Below are positions 1-9,670 of a DNA stretch of 64,000 nt, piece by piece. The stretch is from Hoeflea sp. (GTDB taxonomy: Bacteria > Pseudomonadota > Alphaproteobacteria > Rhizobiales > Rhizobiaceae). The notes under the pieces are model-generated. The model was not told the origin of the DNA. It made no database searches and saw only the letters and a list, made by a program, of their open reading frames with translations. Made by a program: the position numbers and the translations under genes. The stretch's first letter is position 1, and each line of letters begins with the position of its first letter. The DNA lies in the NCBI GenBank assembly GCA_019084245.1, contig JAHRFE010000028.1:496001-560000 (forward strand), given 5' to 3'.

Positions 1-1467
1 GCGGATGAACGAAGACAGGTCCTCGTGATCAACCAGGGCCACTTCGATGCCGCCGTCATTCACCGCGGTCACCTTGACCGAGACAACGGAGTTCTTGCGC
101 AGGTCGCCCGAAGCGGCTGCATCGCCGATCGAATCCTTGCCAAGCTGCTTGATGCCGAGCGAGATGCGTTCCTTGTCGACATCGACGTCAAGCACGACGG
201 CCTTGACCATGTCGCCCTTGTTGAACTCCTCGATGACCTGCTCGCCCGGACGGTTCCAGTCGAGGTCGGAGAGGTGGACCATGCCGTCGACATCGCCTTC
301 GAGGCCGATGAACAGGCCGAACTCGGTCTTGTTCTTGACTTCGCCTTCGACTTCGGTGCCGGCAGGGTGGGTCTGGGCGAACACTTCCCACGGATTCTCG
401 AGTGTCTGCTTGAGGCCGAGGGAAATACGACGCTTGTTCGGGTCGACTTCAAGAACGACCACGTCAACTTCCTGCGTTGTCGACAGGATCTTGCCGGGGT
501 GCACGTTCTTCTTGGTCCAGGACATTTCCGAAACGTGGATCAGGCCTTCGATGCCCGGCTCCAGCTCGACGAATGCGCCGTAGTCGGTGATGTTGGTCAC
601 GGTGCCGGTGATGCGCTTGCCGGCCGGGTACTTGACGCCGATGCCATCCCACGGATCGCTTTCCAGCTGCTTCATGCCCAGCGAGATGCGGTGCGTGTCC
701 TGGTTGATGCGGATGATCTGGACCTTGACGGTCTGGCCGATCGACAGGATTTCCGACGGGTGGTTGACGCGGCGCCAGGCCATGTCGGTGACGTGCAGCA
801 GGCCGTCAATGCCGCCGAGATCAACGAACGCACCGTAATCGGTGATGTTCTTGACCATGCCTTCAACGGTCTGGCCTTCTTCGAGGTTCTGCACGATTTC
901 CGAACGCTGTTCGGCGCGGCTTTCCTCGAGCACGGTGCGGCGCGAAACCACGATGTTGCCGCGGCGCTTGTCCATCTTGAGGATTTCAAACGGCTGCGTG
1001 ATGTGCATCAGCGGCGAGACGTCGCGGATCGGGCGGATGTCGACCTGGCTGCGCGGCAGGAAGGCCACGGCGCCATCGAGATCGACGGTGAAGCCGCCCT
1101 TGACCTGGTTGAAGATAACGCCTTCGACGCGCTCCTGCGCATTGAACTTCTCTTCGAGACGGACCCAGCTTTCCTCGCGGCGAGCCTTCTCGCGCGACAG
1201 CATGGCTTCGCCCAGCGCGTTTTCGATCCGCTCGACATAGACTTCGACTTCATCGCCGACCTTCAGCGTGCCGTCCTTGGCCTTGGCGCCGAATTCCTTC
1301 AGCGGCACGCGGCCCTCGACCTTGAGGCCGACGTCGATGATGGCGACGTCCTTCTCGATGGCGATGACGATGCCCTTGGCGACATAGCCTTCGGCGAGGT
1401 CCTGCGTGGCAAGGGATTCAGCAAACAGAGATGCGAATTCCTCTGTCATGTTGGCAGTTTGTGACAT
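1..1467 (-). CDS. rpsA: 30S ribosomal protein S1 (partial, C-terminus beyond window)
   Basis: The reading frame is open from an ATG at 1467 to the window edge, giving 489 residues; rhizobial S1 is usually about 560-570, so the last S1 repeat and the stop are missing. The start has AGGAG about 6 bases upstream. Successive S1 (OB-fold) repeats are visible, with the recurrent pattern NITDYGAFVDL..GLLHVTDMAW, NITDYGAFVEL..GLIHVSEMSW and KTEFGLFIGL..GMVHLSDLDW. S1 binds mRNA on the small ribosomal subunit and helps translation initiation. It lies downstream of cmk on the same strand, the usual cmk-rpsA order. Confidence 0.97.
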   Translation of the reverse strand, partial: MSQTANMTEEFASLFAESLATQDLAEGYVAKGIVIAIEKDVAIIDVGLKVEGRVPLKEFGAKAKDGTLKVGDEVEVYVERIENALGEAMLSREKARREESWVRLEEKFNAQERVEGVIFNQVKGGFTVDLDGAVAFLPRSQVDIRPIRDVSPLMHITQPFEILKMDKRRGNIVVSRRTVLEESRAEQRSEIVQNLEEGQTVEGMVKNITDYGAFVDLGGIDGLLHVTDMAWRRVNHPSEILSIGQTVKVQIIRINQDTHRISLGMKQLESDPWDGIGVKYPAGKRITGTVTNITDYGAFVELEPGIEGLIHVSEMSWTKKNVHPGKILSTTQEVDVVVLEVDPNKRRISLGLKQTLENPWEVFAQTHPAGTEVEGEVKNKTEFGLFIGLEGDVDGMVHLSDLDWNRPGEQVIEEFNKGDMVKAVVLDVDVDKERISLGIKQLGKDSIGDAAASGDLRKNSVVSVKVTAVNDGGIEVALVDHEDLSSFIR

Positions 1468-1606
1468 GAATTCTCCTGGCGACCGCGTAATCATCGTGCG
1501 GTCGGATGCGCCTGGTTGGTGTTGGTCGGACCGGCGATGCCTGTCTGTCCCTGACCTTCATCGAGGCGGGACACATACGGCGCGGGACAGGCTCGCTGGC
1601 GTTCGT

Positions 1607-2299
1607 TCAATGTTCGAGCGCAGTATCCACAAGGTTACGCGCAGCTTCGAACGCGGCTTCTATACCCATTTCGGTTGTATCTAGCAAGTGCGCATCGGAC
1701 GCGGGGCGCAGCGGCGAATCGGTGCGGCCCGTGTCGCGCGCATCGCGCCTTTCGATGTCGGCCAGGATTGCCGCCAGATCGGCGTGCCCACCATTGCCGA
1801 CGATTTCATCATGACGGCGGCGTGCGCGGGTCTGAGGGCTCGCCGTCACATAGAATTTGACAAGGGCATCGGGACAGACAACCGTTCCGATATCGCGGCC
1901 ATCGAGCACCGCACCGGGCGGCATCGCGGCAAAGCCGCGTTGCGCTTCGACCAGGGCCTTGCGAACCTTGGGCATGACCGCGACCTTCGACGCTGCCTCG
2001 CCAATCTCATGGGCTGAAAGAACCGAGCGGTCGAGATCGGAAAGATCCAGGTCGCCGGCGATCCTGGCGGCCACATCCTCGTCATCGAGCGGCAGCCCGC
2101 GCTCGCCAAGCGCGTGGGCGGTCGCGCGGTAGGTCAGGCCGGTATCGAGATGACGCAGGCGATAGTGCTGGGCCAGCCGGCGCGACAGGGTGCCCTTTCC
2201 CGCCGCCGCCGGACCGTCGACTGCGATCACGATATGCGGGGGCACGCTCTTCCGGGGGGGTATCATTCCGGGCGCCTCATCTGTCTGCAAGTCCGCCAT
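1607..2299 (-). CDS. cmk: Cytidylate (CMP/dCMP) kinase
   Basis: Phosphorylates CMP and dCMP with ATP in the cytoplasm. The P-loop GPAAAGKGT is at residues 29-37, the NMP-binding segment [10 protein letters not shown] follows, and the CMP-kinase motif DGRDIGT is at 133-139. The length (230 aa) is normal for the long-start form. The start is uncertain: ATG 2299 overlaps the end of the upstream paiB-like gene by 23 bases, while ATG 2266 gives 219 aa, has GAGG about 10 bases upstream and avoids the overlap. It lies between the paiB-like gene and rpsA, all on the minus strand. Confidence 0.95.
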   Translation of the reverse strand: MADLQTDEAPGMIPPRKSVPPHIVIAVDGPAAAGKGTLSRRLAQHYRLRHLDTGLTYRATAHALGERGLPLDDEDVAARIAGDLDLSDLDRSVLSAHEIGEAASKVAVMPKVRKALVEAQRGFAAMPPGAVLDGRDIGTVVCPDALVKFYVTASPQTRARRRHDEIVGNGGHADLAAILADIERRDARDTGRTDSPLRPASDAHLLDTTEMGIEAAFEAARNLVDTALEH

Positions 2300-2912
2300 A
2301 AAGAGCCACCAGTTTTGCCATCTCGTCCTCTGCGTCGCGGGTCAATCCGGCGTGAACGCCATGCCGGTCAGCCTCCTGCCGGTTCTGGCTCACCTTCCAT
2401 TTGCCGGTCAATTGCCGGACAGTGATTTCAATGCCGACAATCCCGCGCAACTGCGCCGCCACGAAGGCGTCCGGTGCATCATCGACCTTCCAGGGCTCCG
2501 GCCTGCCGGCCTCATGCGTGTCGGTCAGCTCACCTACCTGCGGGCGCAGCCAGTCGGAGCCCTCATGCACCCGCACGGACCCACGCGCCTGGACCATGGC
2601 GTAGTTCCAGGTGGGCACCACCTTGCCGTGCTCGGCCTTGGCCGCATACCAGGACGGCGTCACATAGGTTTGGGCCCCCTGAAACACCACGAGCACCTCC
2701 GCGCCGTCCCTGACATGGCGCCATTGCTCATTGGCTCTCGCGAGATGGGCGCGAAGCAGGGTGACACTGTTGCTGACCGAGACAAGGAAGGGCACGGGAT
2801 TGGCAAGCACGCCTGTTGCGGACGAGGAGATCAGCAACCCCAGCGGATGGGCGGCAATCAGCGCCCGCATGGCGGTCTCGTCTGTCTCGGCAAAGTGCGG
2901 CGGTACATACAT
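2277..2912 (-). CDS. PaiB-like FMN-binding protein
   Basis: A 211-aa protein that starts MYVPPHF, the usual opening of the PaiB/FMN-binding split-barrel family, and continues with [16 protein letters not shown], an [12 protein letters not shown]-type segment, VTPSWYAAK and [14 protein letters not shown]. These segments are family hallmarks and form the flavin-binding split barrel. B. subtilis PaiB was named for an effect on sporulation and protease genes; in proteobacteria the role is not established and a direct DNA-binding function should not be assumed. The 3' end overlaps the long-form start of cmk by 23 bases, so the two are probably cotranscribed. It is an unusual gene to find between aroA and cmk. 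Confidence 0.85.
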   Translation of the reverse strand: MYVPPHFAETDETAMRALIAAHPLGLLISSSATGVLANPVPFLVSVSNSVTLLRAHLARANEQWRHVRDGAEVLVVFQGAQTYVTPSWYAAKAEHGKVVPTWNYAMVQARGSVRVHEGSDWLRPQVGELTDTHEAGRPEPWKVDDAPDAFVAAQLRGIVGIEITVRQLTGKWKVSQNRQEADRHGVHAGLTRDAEDEMAKLVALYGGLADR

Positions 2913-3000
2913 GGTGCCTAGGTCCCGGCTGAGGATGAGTTGGATCCAGCAGGCAAATGGCGATATGCCGCCCGGTGTCCGGGTGCAACGGCGGGGCCAT

Positions 3001-5069
<2,069 letters not shown>

Positions 5070-5218
5070 TCAGGGGCCACGTCATCCGGATTGGTTCGTT
5101 TTTCATCGAGAATGGCTTTGACAGCCGCGTTCAACATCATTATGGGGACCGGACCCGCCGAAGCGGGAAGCCGGGCGCGCTTGCCCCCACCTTCCTGCCA
5201 GTTCAAGAGGCTTCGACA

Positions 5219-5620
5219 GTGGCAAAACCGGAACTTGGAATAAAACGCGTTTGCCCCGAAACCGGGCGCAAATTCTACGATCTGAACAAAGATCCAATCG
5301 TGTCGCCCTATACGGGCAAGGAATATCCGATTTCATACTTCGAAGAGACGGCAAAAGTCGCCATCATCGAAAAAGTGAAGGAGGAAGAGGAAGAAGTCGC
5401 CGAGGTCGATGGTGATTCGCCCGACGTGGAAATCGTTTCGCTGGAAGAGGCGGACGAGGATGCCGCGAGCACCGGCAAGTCCGACGATCTTCCCGACCTC
5501 GACGATGATGTCGAGATCGATGATGACGACGACGACACCTTCCTGGCAGATGACGACGATGATGATGATGACGATGTCAGCGACATCATCGGAGTGAATG
5601 ACGACGACGACGACCAGTAA
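5219..5620 (+). CDS. TIGR02300 family 'FYDLN acid' protein
   Basis: A 133-aa protein with a conserved N-terminal half (MAKPELGIKRVCPETGRKFYDLNKDPIVSPYTG) and a very acidic tail: runs of 6, 9 and 5 Asp lie within the last 40 residues. The FYDLN segment names the family, which is restricted to Alphaproteobacteria and has no established function; the N-terminal CPETG resembles half of a zinc-ribbon knuckle. The start is GTG at 5219, with AAGAGG about 8 bases upstream. It is divergent from aroA and lies 168 bases before tRNA-Ala. The antisense strand is open only because of the (GAT/GAC)n repeats. Confidence 0.9.
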   Translation: MAKPELGIKRVCPETGRKFYDLNKDPIVSPYTGKEYPISYFEETAKVAIIEKVKEEEEEVAEVDGDSPDVEIVSLEEADEDAASTGKSDDLPDLDDDVEIDDDDDDTFLADDDDDDDDDVSDIIGVNDDDDDQ

Positions 5621-5788
5621 GGCGAGCTCGATCCGGGTCCGGCGGCCGTCTGGTTTGCGGAACTGAAAAAGGATTGAATTTTCACCTTGATCTTGTGCGG
5701 CTGCAGAAGTATGAAGCCGCACCTGCCAGCCACTTTCGTCGGCTGGATCTCGCGGGGATTGCGCGAAAGCATCAATCCCCAGCGTCCC

Positions 5789-5864
5789 GGGGCCATAGCT
5801 CAGCTGGGAGAGCGCCTGCATGGCATGCAGGAGGTCAGCGGTTCGATCCCGCTTGGCTCCACCA
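5789..5864 (+). tRNA. tRNA-Ala (anticodon GGC)
   Basis: A 76-nt cloverleaf. The acceptor stem is GGGGCCA with TGGCTCC (one G-U pair), followed by A and an encoded CCA at 5862-5864. The D-arm is GCTCAGCTGGGAGAGC. The anticodon stem CCTGC/GCAGG closes the loop ATGGCAT with anticodon GGC. The T-arm is AGCGG-TTCGATC-CCGCT. Alanine is expected from GGC, which reads GCC and GCU codons. The gene is followed at once by a small hairpin and then by a degenerate accessory stretch, as often seen at tRNA integration sites. Confidence 0.98.
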
Positions 5865-5882
5865 TTTCCTCTTCCGAGGAAA
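5865..5882 (+). terminator. Hairpin directly after tRNA-Ala
   Basis: Perfect 7-bp stem TTTCCTC/GAGGAAA with a 4-base loop (TTCC), starting at the base after the tRNA CCA. There is no long T-run after it, so it may be a weak terminator or a 3'-processing signal for the tRNA. Confidence 0.45.
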
Positions 5883-6318
5883 ATATCGCTTAATCTACAG
5901 ACAGTTACGTCATCAGCTAATTTGGCTAGCACCCAGGATAGTACCCAATCTGAGTAGCCACCGAGCTTCAGGTCTTTCGACGTCCCCGAGACCGACCTTC
6001 CCCACCACAATCGCTCAGGTCATGACCACCAGTAAACCTTTGGTTCCGCTGTACGGGTGGCGTCTGACACCCTGCGCCGGGGTGCTGTCCCCGGTCTCGC
6101 CAACGGTTCGCGGTAATGGATGAGACTTGAGAGCAAGCCCAGCCTCCTGTCAACCCACTATCGCTTTATATTTCAATTAGTTAGCTACACCAGAGGGGCA
6201 CTTGCAGCGGTGGAGCGGCTCCCCTCGCCTGTACAAATTAGACCCCCTAAGGATTGGATAGGGGGTAGGACCGGGGATGCTACCCCGGCCACGCCAATGG
6301 GCTCGTTAGAACTCCTCG
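5883..6318. other. Non-coding or decayed stretch after tRNA-Ala
   Basis: No reading frame here has protein-like composition, and the base composition is lower in GC and more irregular than the flanks. Frames on both strands are short or broken. No copy of the tRNA 3' end (an attR) and no recognisable integrase could be found. The only structured part is the pair of hairpins at 6242-6288. The best description is the worn-down edge of a former insertion next to the tRNA. Confidence 0.5.
6242..6288. other. Two adjacent strong hairpins
   Basis: ACCCCCTA (6242-6249) pairs perfectly with TAGGGGGT (6259-6266) across a 9-base loop. Five bases later CCGGGG (6271-6276) pairs with CCCCGG (6283-6288) across a 6-base loop. 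Neither is followed by a T-run on the plus strand. This could be a structured RNA fragment or a palindrome left by a mobile element; no known RNA family was recognised. Confidence 0.5.
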
Positions 6319-6525
6319 TCATCCTTCTCCTTTCTCCTTTGGCAGATGCTCCCGAAGCTCCGCGACCACGGCTCCCAGCTTCCGCCCGAAGTACGTCGCC
6401 AGCGCCATGGCTGCGATCTCGGGATGTCGTGCCATCTGTGTCGAGAAGGTCCCGGCCATCCGATCAGCCCAATCATCGGCCTGCTCTCGCATCCACGCTT
6501 GAAGGTCCCGCTCGTTCAAAGCCAC
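6319..6525 (-). CDS. Small hypothetical protein (68 aa)
   Basis: Starts with GTG at 6525, with AAGG about 9 bases upstream. The 68 residues have the balance of a real soluble helical protein: an N-terminal amphipathic stretch (NERDLQAWMREQADDWADRM), then EIAAMALATYFGRKLGAVVAELREHL and a charged end KEKGEG. The opposite strand reads as Arg/Ser/Pro-rich filler, which supports this frame. The family is not recognised; similar small helical proteins occur in phage and island remnants. It lies inside the degenerate region, away from any operon. Confidence 0.45.
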   Translation of the reverse strand: MALNERDLQAWMREQADDWADRMAGTFSTQMARHPEIAAMALATYFGRKLGAVVAELREHLPKEKGEG

Positions 6526-6862
6526 CGGCTGACCTTGGGATGCCTTGCGGGCCTGCCCCTGGCCGCAACGAAACAGCTAAGCCTGCAGGCGAGCCCTCTT
6601 GAGGGTCCGGGATACCTGCATGAGTGTCCACACGCCGCGCGGGATTTTACCACCTTAATCGCAGCCAGTTTCGGCCAACTCTCCCTTGTTCGATTTCCTA
6701 ACCAATCAGCGCGGAATAACGGTTGATCCCGCTCGTGCTGTCGATTGGCAATGGGCGTGACGCTCAAAGCTTGGCCAGAAGCCGTATTCGCCCCGCAACC
6801 TCGGAAGAACCGTTGCGGGCTCCCCGGGACCACGGCCAATGGCCCCGGCAGGGGTCCGCCAC
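6526..6862. other. Gene-free stretch inside the remnant island
   Basis: No convincing coding frame was seen. Candidate frames on both strands are broken or rich in Arg/Pro/Gly filler. No repeat or hairpin of note was found. Confidence 0.4.
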
Positions 6863-7363
6863 TCAGGGATGGCCGCCAGCATCTCCGGCGTCGGTTCCAC
6901 CTTCGCTTCTGAATTGGGGCGGTGGCGGCAGCGGCCGCGACGATTTGATCTTGGCCCGGTCCTTGGCCTCTTGGAGGCGGCGAAGATCATCGCATTCTCT
7001 TCTTCCCATGCAGCCGCTGACCGCCTCATACCAATCCCTTTTTGCTTCCCACTCGGCTTTTCCAGGATAGGGGGTTCTTTCCACCATATCATTGGCCTCC
7101 CGTAATTGCGTGTCCGCCCAGGCCTTGAGAAACACCCGGGTGCCGGCGGGAGACTCGGCGAGTATCTCAACCGCGGTTCCGGCGGGACCCAACCGGTCGA
7201 GCGTCAGGTTTTGCAACACGCTCTTCAGGAACTCTTTTGTGTAGGCCGGTTTCGACGGCGGTGGCGGCTCTGGTGGATTAGGTCTGCACGCCTGCACGGC
7301 CAACACGGCGGCGCAGACGCTCACAATTCTGACAATCCTTGACCGCAGCGTTGTCCCGTTCAT
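6863..7363 (-). CDS. Hypothetical lipoprotein (166 aa)
   Basis: The start ATG at 7363 is preceded by GGAGG at 7 bases; an in-frame ATG at 7375 overlaps that ribosome site and is less likely. The N-terminus has RSR, then a hydrophobic stretch and a lipobox LAVQAC, so the mature protein should begin with a lipidated Cys followed by a Pro-rich linker (RPNPPEPPPPSKP). The body is predicted helical with a WEAKRDWYEAVSGCMGRREC segment holding two further Cys; the tail is Pro- and Gly-rich. The family is not recognised. It stands alone in the remnant island, so it may be cargo of the former element. Confidence 0.6.
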   Translation of the reverse strand: MNGTTLRSRIVRIVSVCAAVLAVQACRPNPPEPPPPSKPAYTKEFLKSVLQNLTLDRLGPAGTAVEILAESPAGTRVFLKAWADTQLREANDMVERTPYPGKAEWEAKRDWYEAVSGCMGRRECDDLRRLQEAKDRAKIKSSRPLPPPPQFRSEGGTDAGDAGGHP

Positions 7364-7599
7364 AAGACCCTCCATTTATTTCAGTTCCGCACGCGCTGTG
7401 TCCTGCACTGGTCAACTCCCACGGATTCTCCGCCGTCCGCCGGGACCAGTGGCCGTGCCTCAATCACAATCCAATGGTCTTTTACGGGATTTGCAGACGC
7501 ATTGACGGCTATCAATTCTGCGACTGATTTGTCAGTATTAGTGCTTTATGGACTGCACGCCGTTCTACATGGGAAACGGCTTCATACGCCTCAAGTTCA
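7364..7599. other. Gene-free spacer
   Basis: No supported gene. On the minus strand, immediately past the broken higA, a run of 30-odd open codons (LDELEAYEAVSHVERRAV and on to a stop near 7510) looks faintly protein-like but has no start and no recognised family; it may be debris of another gene. Confidence 0.35.
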
Positions 7600-7782
7600 T
7601 CAAGGAGCAGTCGACGGAGTTCGTCGACTGCTCTCCCGGATCGCCTCGTGGGCTTCCACAAGCGTTACCAGCACGTCCAGCTCATCGCCCTCCGGCGTGT
7701 TTGCTTTGGCGGTCATCAACGCTTCGATGCGCTTGAGGGCTAGGGCGTGGTCTTTCTTCGTTTTGATCGGACGAATATTCAT
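7600..7782 (-). pseudogene. Truncated HigA-type antitoxin
   Basis: From the ATG at 7782 the frame encodes MNIRPIKTKKDHALALKRIE, then ALMTAKANTPEGDELDVL and VTLVEAHEA. This is the conserved N-terminal segment of the HigA/XRE antitoxins of the HigB-HigA family, which are normally about 120-140 aa. After 47 family-like residues the frame runs into unrelated sequence and stops at residue 60, so the helix-turn-helix DNA-binding domain is missing. The break coincides with a perfect 12-bp inverted repeat (7605-7633). The gene follows the higB remnant by 10 bases, the native toxin-then-antitoxin order. Confidence 0.75.
7605..7633. repeat. Perfect 12-bp inverted repeat at the higA break
   Basis: GAGCAGTCGACG (7605-7616) and CGTCGACTGCTC (7622-7633) are perfect complements around a 5-base loop. 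It sits exactly where antitoxin homology ends, so it may mark a deletion or excision junction. No T-run follows. Confidence 0.7.
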
Positions 7783-7792
7783 TCGTTCACCC

Positions 7793-7927
7793 CTATACGG
7801 TCTGCGCACCCACTTTGGCGTATTGCCGATGCGTGCCGACAAAACGCACATACACAACGCGGCAGGGGAAGTTGATCCACACGATCCGCCGGTGTTTGTT
7901 GCCCGCGATGTTAAAAACAACCCGTCC
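7793..7927 (-). pseudogene. C-terminal fragment of a HigB-type toxin
   Basis: Reading the minus strand from 7927 to a TAG at 7793 gives 44 residues including VVFNIAGNKHRRIVWINF, then VVYVRFVGTHRQY and AQTV. This is the C-terminal half of HigB mRNA interferases (RelE superfamily), where VVFNIxGNKyRL and VyvRFvGTHaqYD are the signature. A stop codon lies one codon upstream in frame, and the N-terminal half of about 50 residues is absent. The ribosome-dependent RNase cannot be made intact. Its position 10 bases before the higA remnant shows that this was once a higBA module. Confidence 0.8.
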
Positions 7928-8230
7928 CTATTTCCCGTATCGGGAACTCAATCGGCTTTCTTGAAAGCAACCAAGCCTATCCATTATCCCTCCCTGACGG
8001 GGTCAAAAAAGCTCCCTGACGGGATCGAACACTTTGCTGGAGCGTGGAACTGCGTCGAGAAGTTTGTCCAAACAGTTCGCGATCATGCCGGAACCGGCAA
8101 GACTTTGATAACCACGCAGGGCAAAAACCGGGCTCCTGACGTCTCTTCTGCCGGCCAATCCATCGCTTTTTACCTGAATTGAAATGTTTTTGCCGCAAGT
8201 CTCGGGTCTGACAGAGGCAGGGACACACTC
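7928..8230. other. Intergenic region with a short tandem repeat
   Basis: No gene. It contains two copies of CTCCCTGACGGGRTC at 7990-8004 and 8012-8026 (one mismatch, 22-base period). The distal part must hold the promoter of the HAD-UbiA gene; AGGGA lies 8-10 bases before its ATG. Confidence 0.5.
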
Positions 8231-9670
8231 ATGGACGCTTTGAGCGACAACCGGCACGTGCCGCTTTGTATCGACCTTGATGGAACCTTGGTCGCCACCG
8301 ACACGCTTTGGGAAGGGCTGGCTTCGGTGCTGATCCGGCGGCCCTGGCTGATCTTTGCCGCCATTGCCTGGGCCATCGCCGGCAAGGCGGTGCTGAAGCG
8401 CGAAATCGCCGCCCGCTACCAGAGCGAAGGCGGGGATTGGCCCTACCGGCCGGAAGTGATCGAACGGATCAGGCTCGCCCGCGAAGCTGGCCAGCCGGTC
8501 TGGCTGGTCACGGGCGCCGCCGAATCCACCGCGCGCGCAATCGCCGACCATCTTGGCCTGTTCGACCGGGTGCTGCATTCCACCGGAACCGAGAACCTCA
8601 CGTCGCGGCGCAAACGCGACCGGCTTGTGGCTCTGTGCGGCGATGGCGGCTTCGACTATGCCGGCAACAGCCGGGACGACGTCAAGGTCTTCGATGCGGC
8701 GCGGCGCGCCATCATCGTGGCGCCGGACAGCGCGGCGAGGCGCTGGGGCGCCAGCCATGATGCGGAAATGCTGCCCCTGGCGAAGACCTCGCGGCTCGCC
8801 ATCCTGAAGTCGATCCGCGTGCATCAATGGCTCAAGAACGTGCTGATCGCGGTTCCTCTCGTGCTGAACCATGAATATGCCAATGCCGAACTGGCCCTGG
8901 CTGCGATTGCCGCCTTCTTCTCGTTCAGTTTCCTGGCCTCGGCGGTCTATGTCGTCAACGACATTGCCGACCTCGCCAATGACCGGCATCACCCGCGCAA
9001 GCGTCTCAGGCCGCTCGCGAGCGGTGCGGTGTCGATCCCGGTGGCCTGCGCCACTGCGGCGGTCCTGGTGCTGGCCTCGATCGGCCTGGCGAGCCTGTTG
9101 CCGCCGCTGTTCTGGGCCGTCCTGACGATCTATGCGATCATCACGACCGTCTACACCTTTGTGCTCAAGCGCAAGCTGCTCGTCGATGTCTTCACGCTGG
9201 CGACGCTCTACACCGTGCGCATTGTGGCCGGTGCTGCAGCCACCGGGGTTGAACTCTCCTTCTGGCTGCTGGCCTTCTCGATCTTCTTCTTCCTGAGCCT
9301 TGCCCTGGTCAAGCGCTATGTCGAACTCAACGAGCTTGCCGAAGATGCGGGAACCCAGCTCAAGGGCCGCAGCTACATGGGCTCCGACAAGGACATGATC
9401 GGTCAGGCAGGCGTTGCGTCGGCGTTTTCGGCAGCCATGGTTCTGGCACTCTATGTCGACAGCAAGGAGGTTGCCTCGATGTATCATCAGCCTGCGCTGC
9501 TGTGGCCGCTATGTCCCTTGATCCTCTACATGCTGCTCCGGATCTGGATCCTCGCCCGCCGCTCGCAGATGCATGAAGACCCGGTGGTGTTCATCATGCG
9601 CGACTGGCGCAGCCAGCTGACCACGGTCGCCGGCGCCTGCCTCGTGCTCATGGCCGCATGGGAAATGTGA
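8231..9670 (+). CDS. HAD phosphatase / UbiA polyprenyl-phosphate phosphoribosyltransferase fusion
   Basis: A 479-aa two-domain protein. Residues 1 to about 190 are a HAD hydrolase with the catalytic DLDGTLVATD (motif I). Residues from about 195 are a multi-pass UbiA prenyltransferase with the motif NDxxDxxxDxxHPxKxxRP, followed by LKRKLLVDVFTLA and TVRIVAGA. These motifs are typical of decaprenyl-phosphate phosphoribosyltransferase (mycobacterial Rv3806c) and of the nodulation protein NoeC. The inferred role is to transfer phosphoribose to a polyprenyl phosphate at the inner membrane and remove the 5-phosphate with the HAD domain. The next gene, a DprE1-like oxidase, overlaps its stop (TGATG), which supports a shared pathway. 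Confidence 0.88.
   Translation: MDALSDNRHVPLCIDLDGTLVATDTLWEGLASVLIRRPWLIFAAIAWAIAGKAVLKREIAARYQSEGGDWPYRPEVIERIRLAREAGQPVWLVTGAAESTARAIADHLGLFDRVLHSTGTENLTSRRKRDRLVALCGDGGFDYAGNSRDDVKVFDAARRAIIVAPDSAARRWGASHDAEMLPLAKTSRLAILKSIRVHQWLKNVLIAVPLVLNHEYANAELALAAIAAFFSFSFLASAVYVVNDIADLANDRHHPRKRLRPLASGAVSIPVACATAAVLVLASIGLASLLPPLFWAVLTIYAIITTVYTFVLKRKLLVDVFTLATLYTVRIVAGAAATGVELSFWLLAFSIFFFLSLALVKRYVELNELAEDAGTQLKGRSYMGSDKDMIGQAGVASAFSAAMVLALYVDSKEVASMYHQPALLWPLCPLILYMLLRIWILARRSQMHEDPVVFIMRDWRSQLTTVAGACLVLMAAWEM

Noticed and set aside
5308-6010. Minus-strand frames opposite the TIGR02300 gene and tRNA-Ala (Ser-rich, or Val/Ile-rich then KRDRTADLL-like)
   Set aside because: The Ser and Val/Ile runs are the antisense of the GAT/GAC repeats, and the KRDRTADLL string is the well-known mistranslation of a tRNA complement.
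6200-6300. Possible tmRNA or tRNA because of strong hairpins and an ACGCCA end
   Set aside because: The second hairpin loop lacks the TTCRANY T-loop, there is no acceptor stem partner, and no tag-peptide reading frame was found.
5865-8230. An attR copy of the tRNA-Ala 3' end marking the island boundary
   Set aside because: Read through the region by eye for GGTTCGATCCCGC/TGGCTCCACCA-like repeats and found none, so the island boundary is not proven.
8003-9487. Long minus-strand frame opposite the HAD-UbiA gene
   Set aside because: Low-complexity charged composition and no recognisable motif; the plus strand carries the HAD and UbiA motifs.
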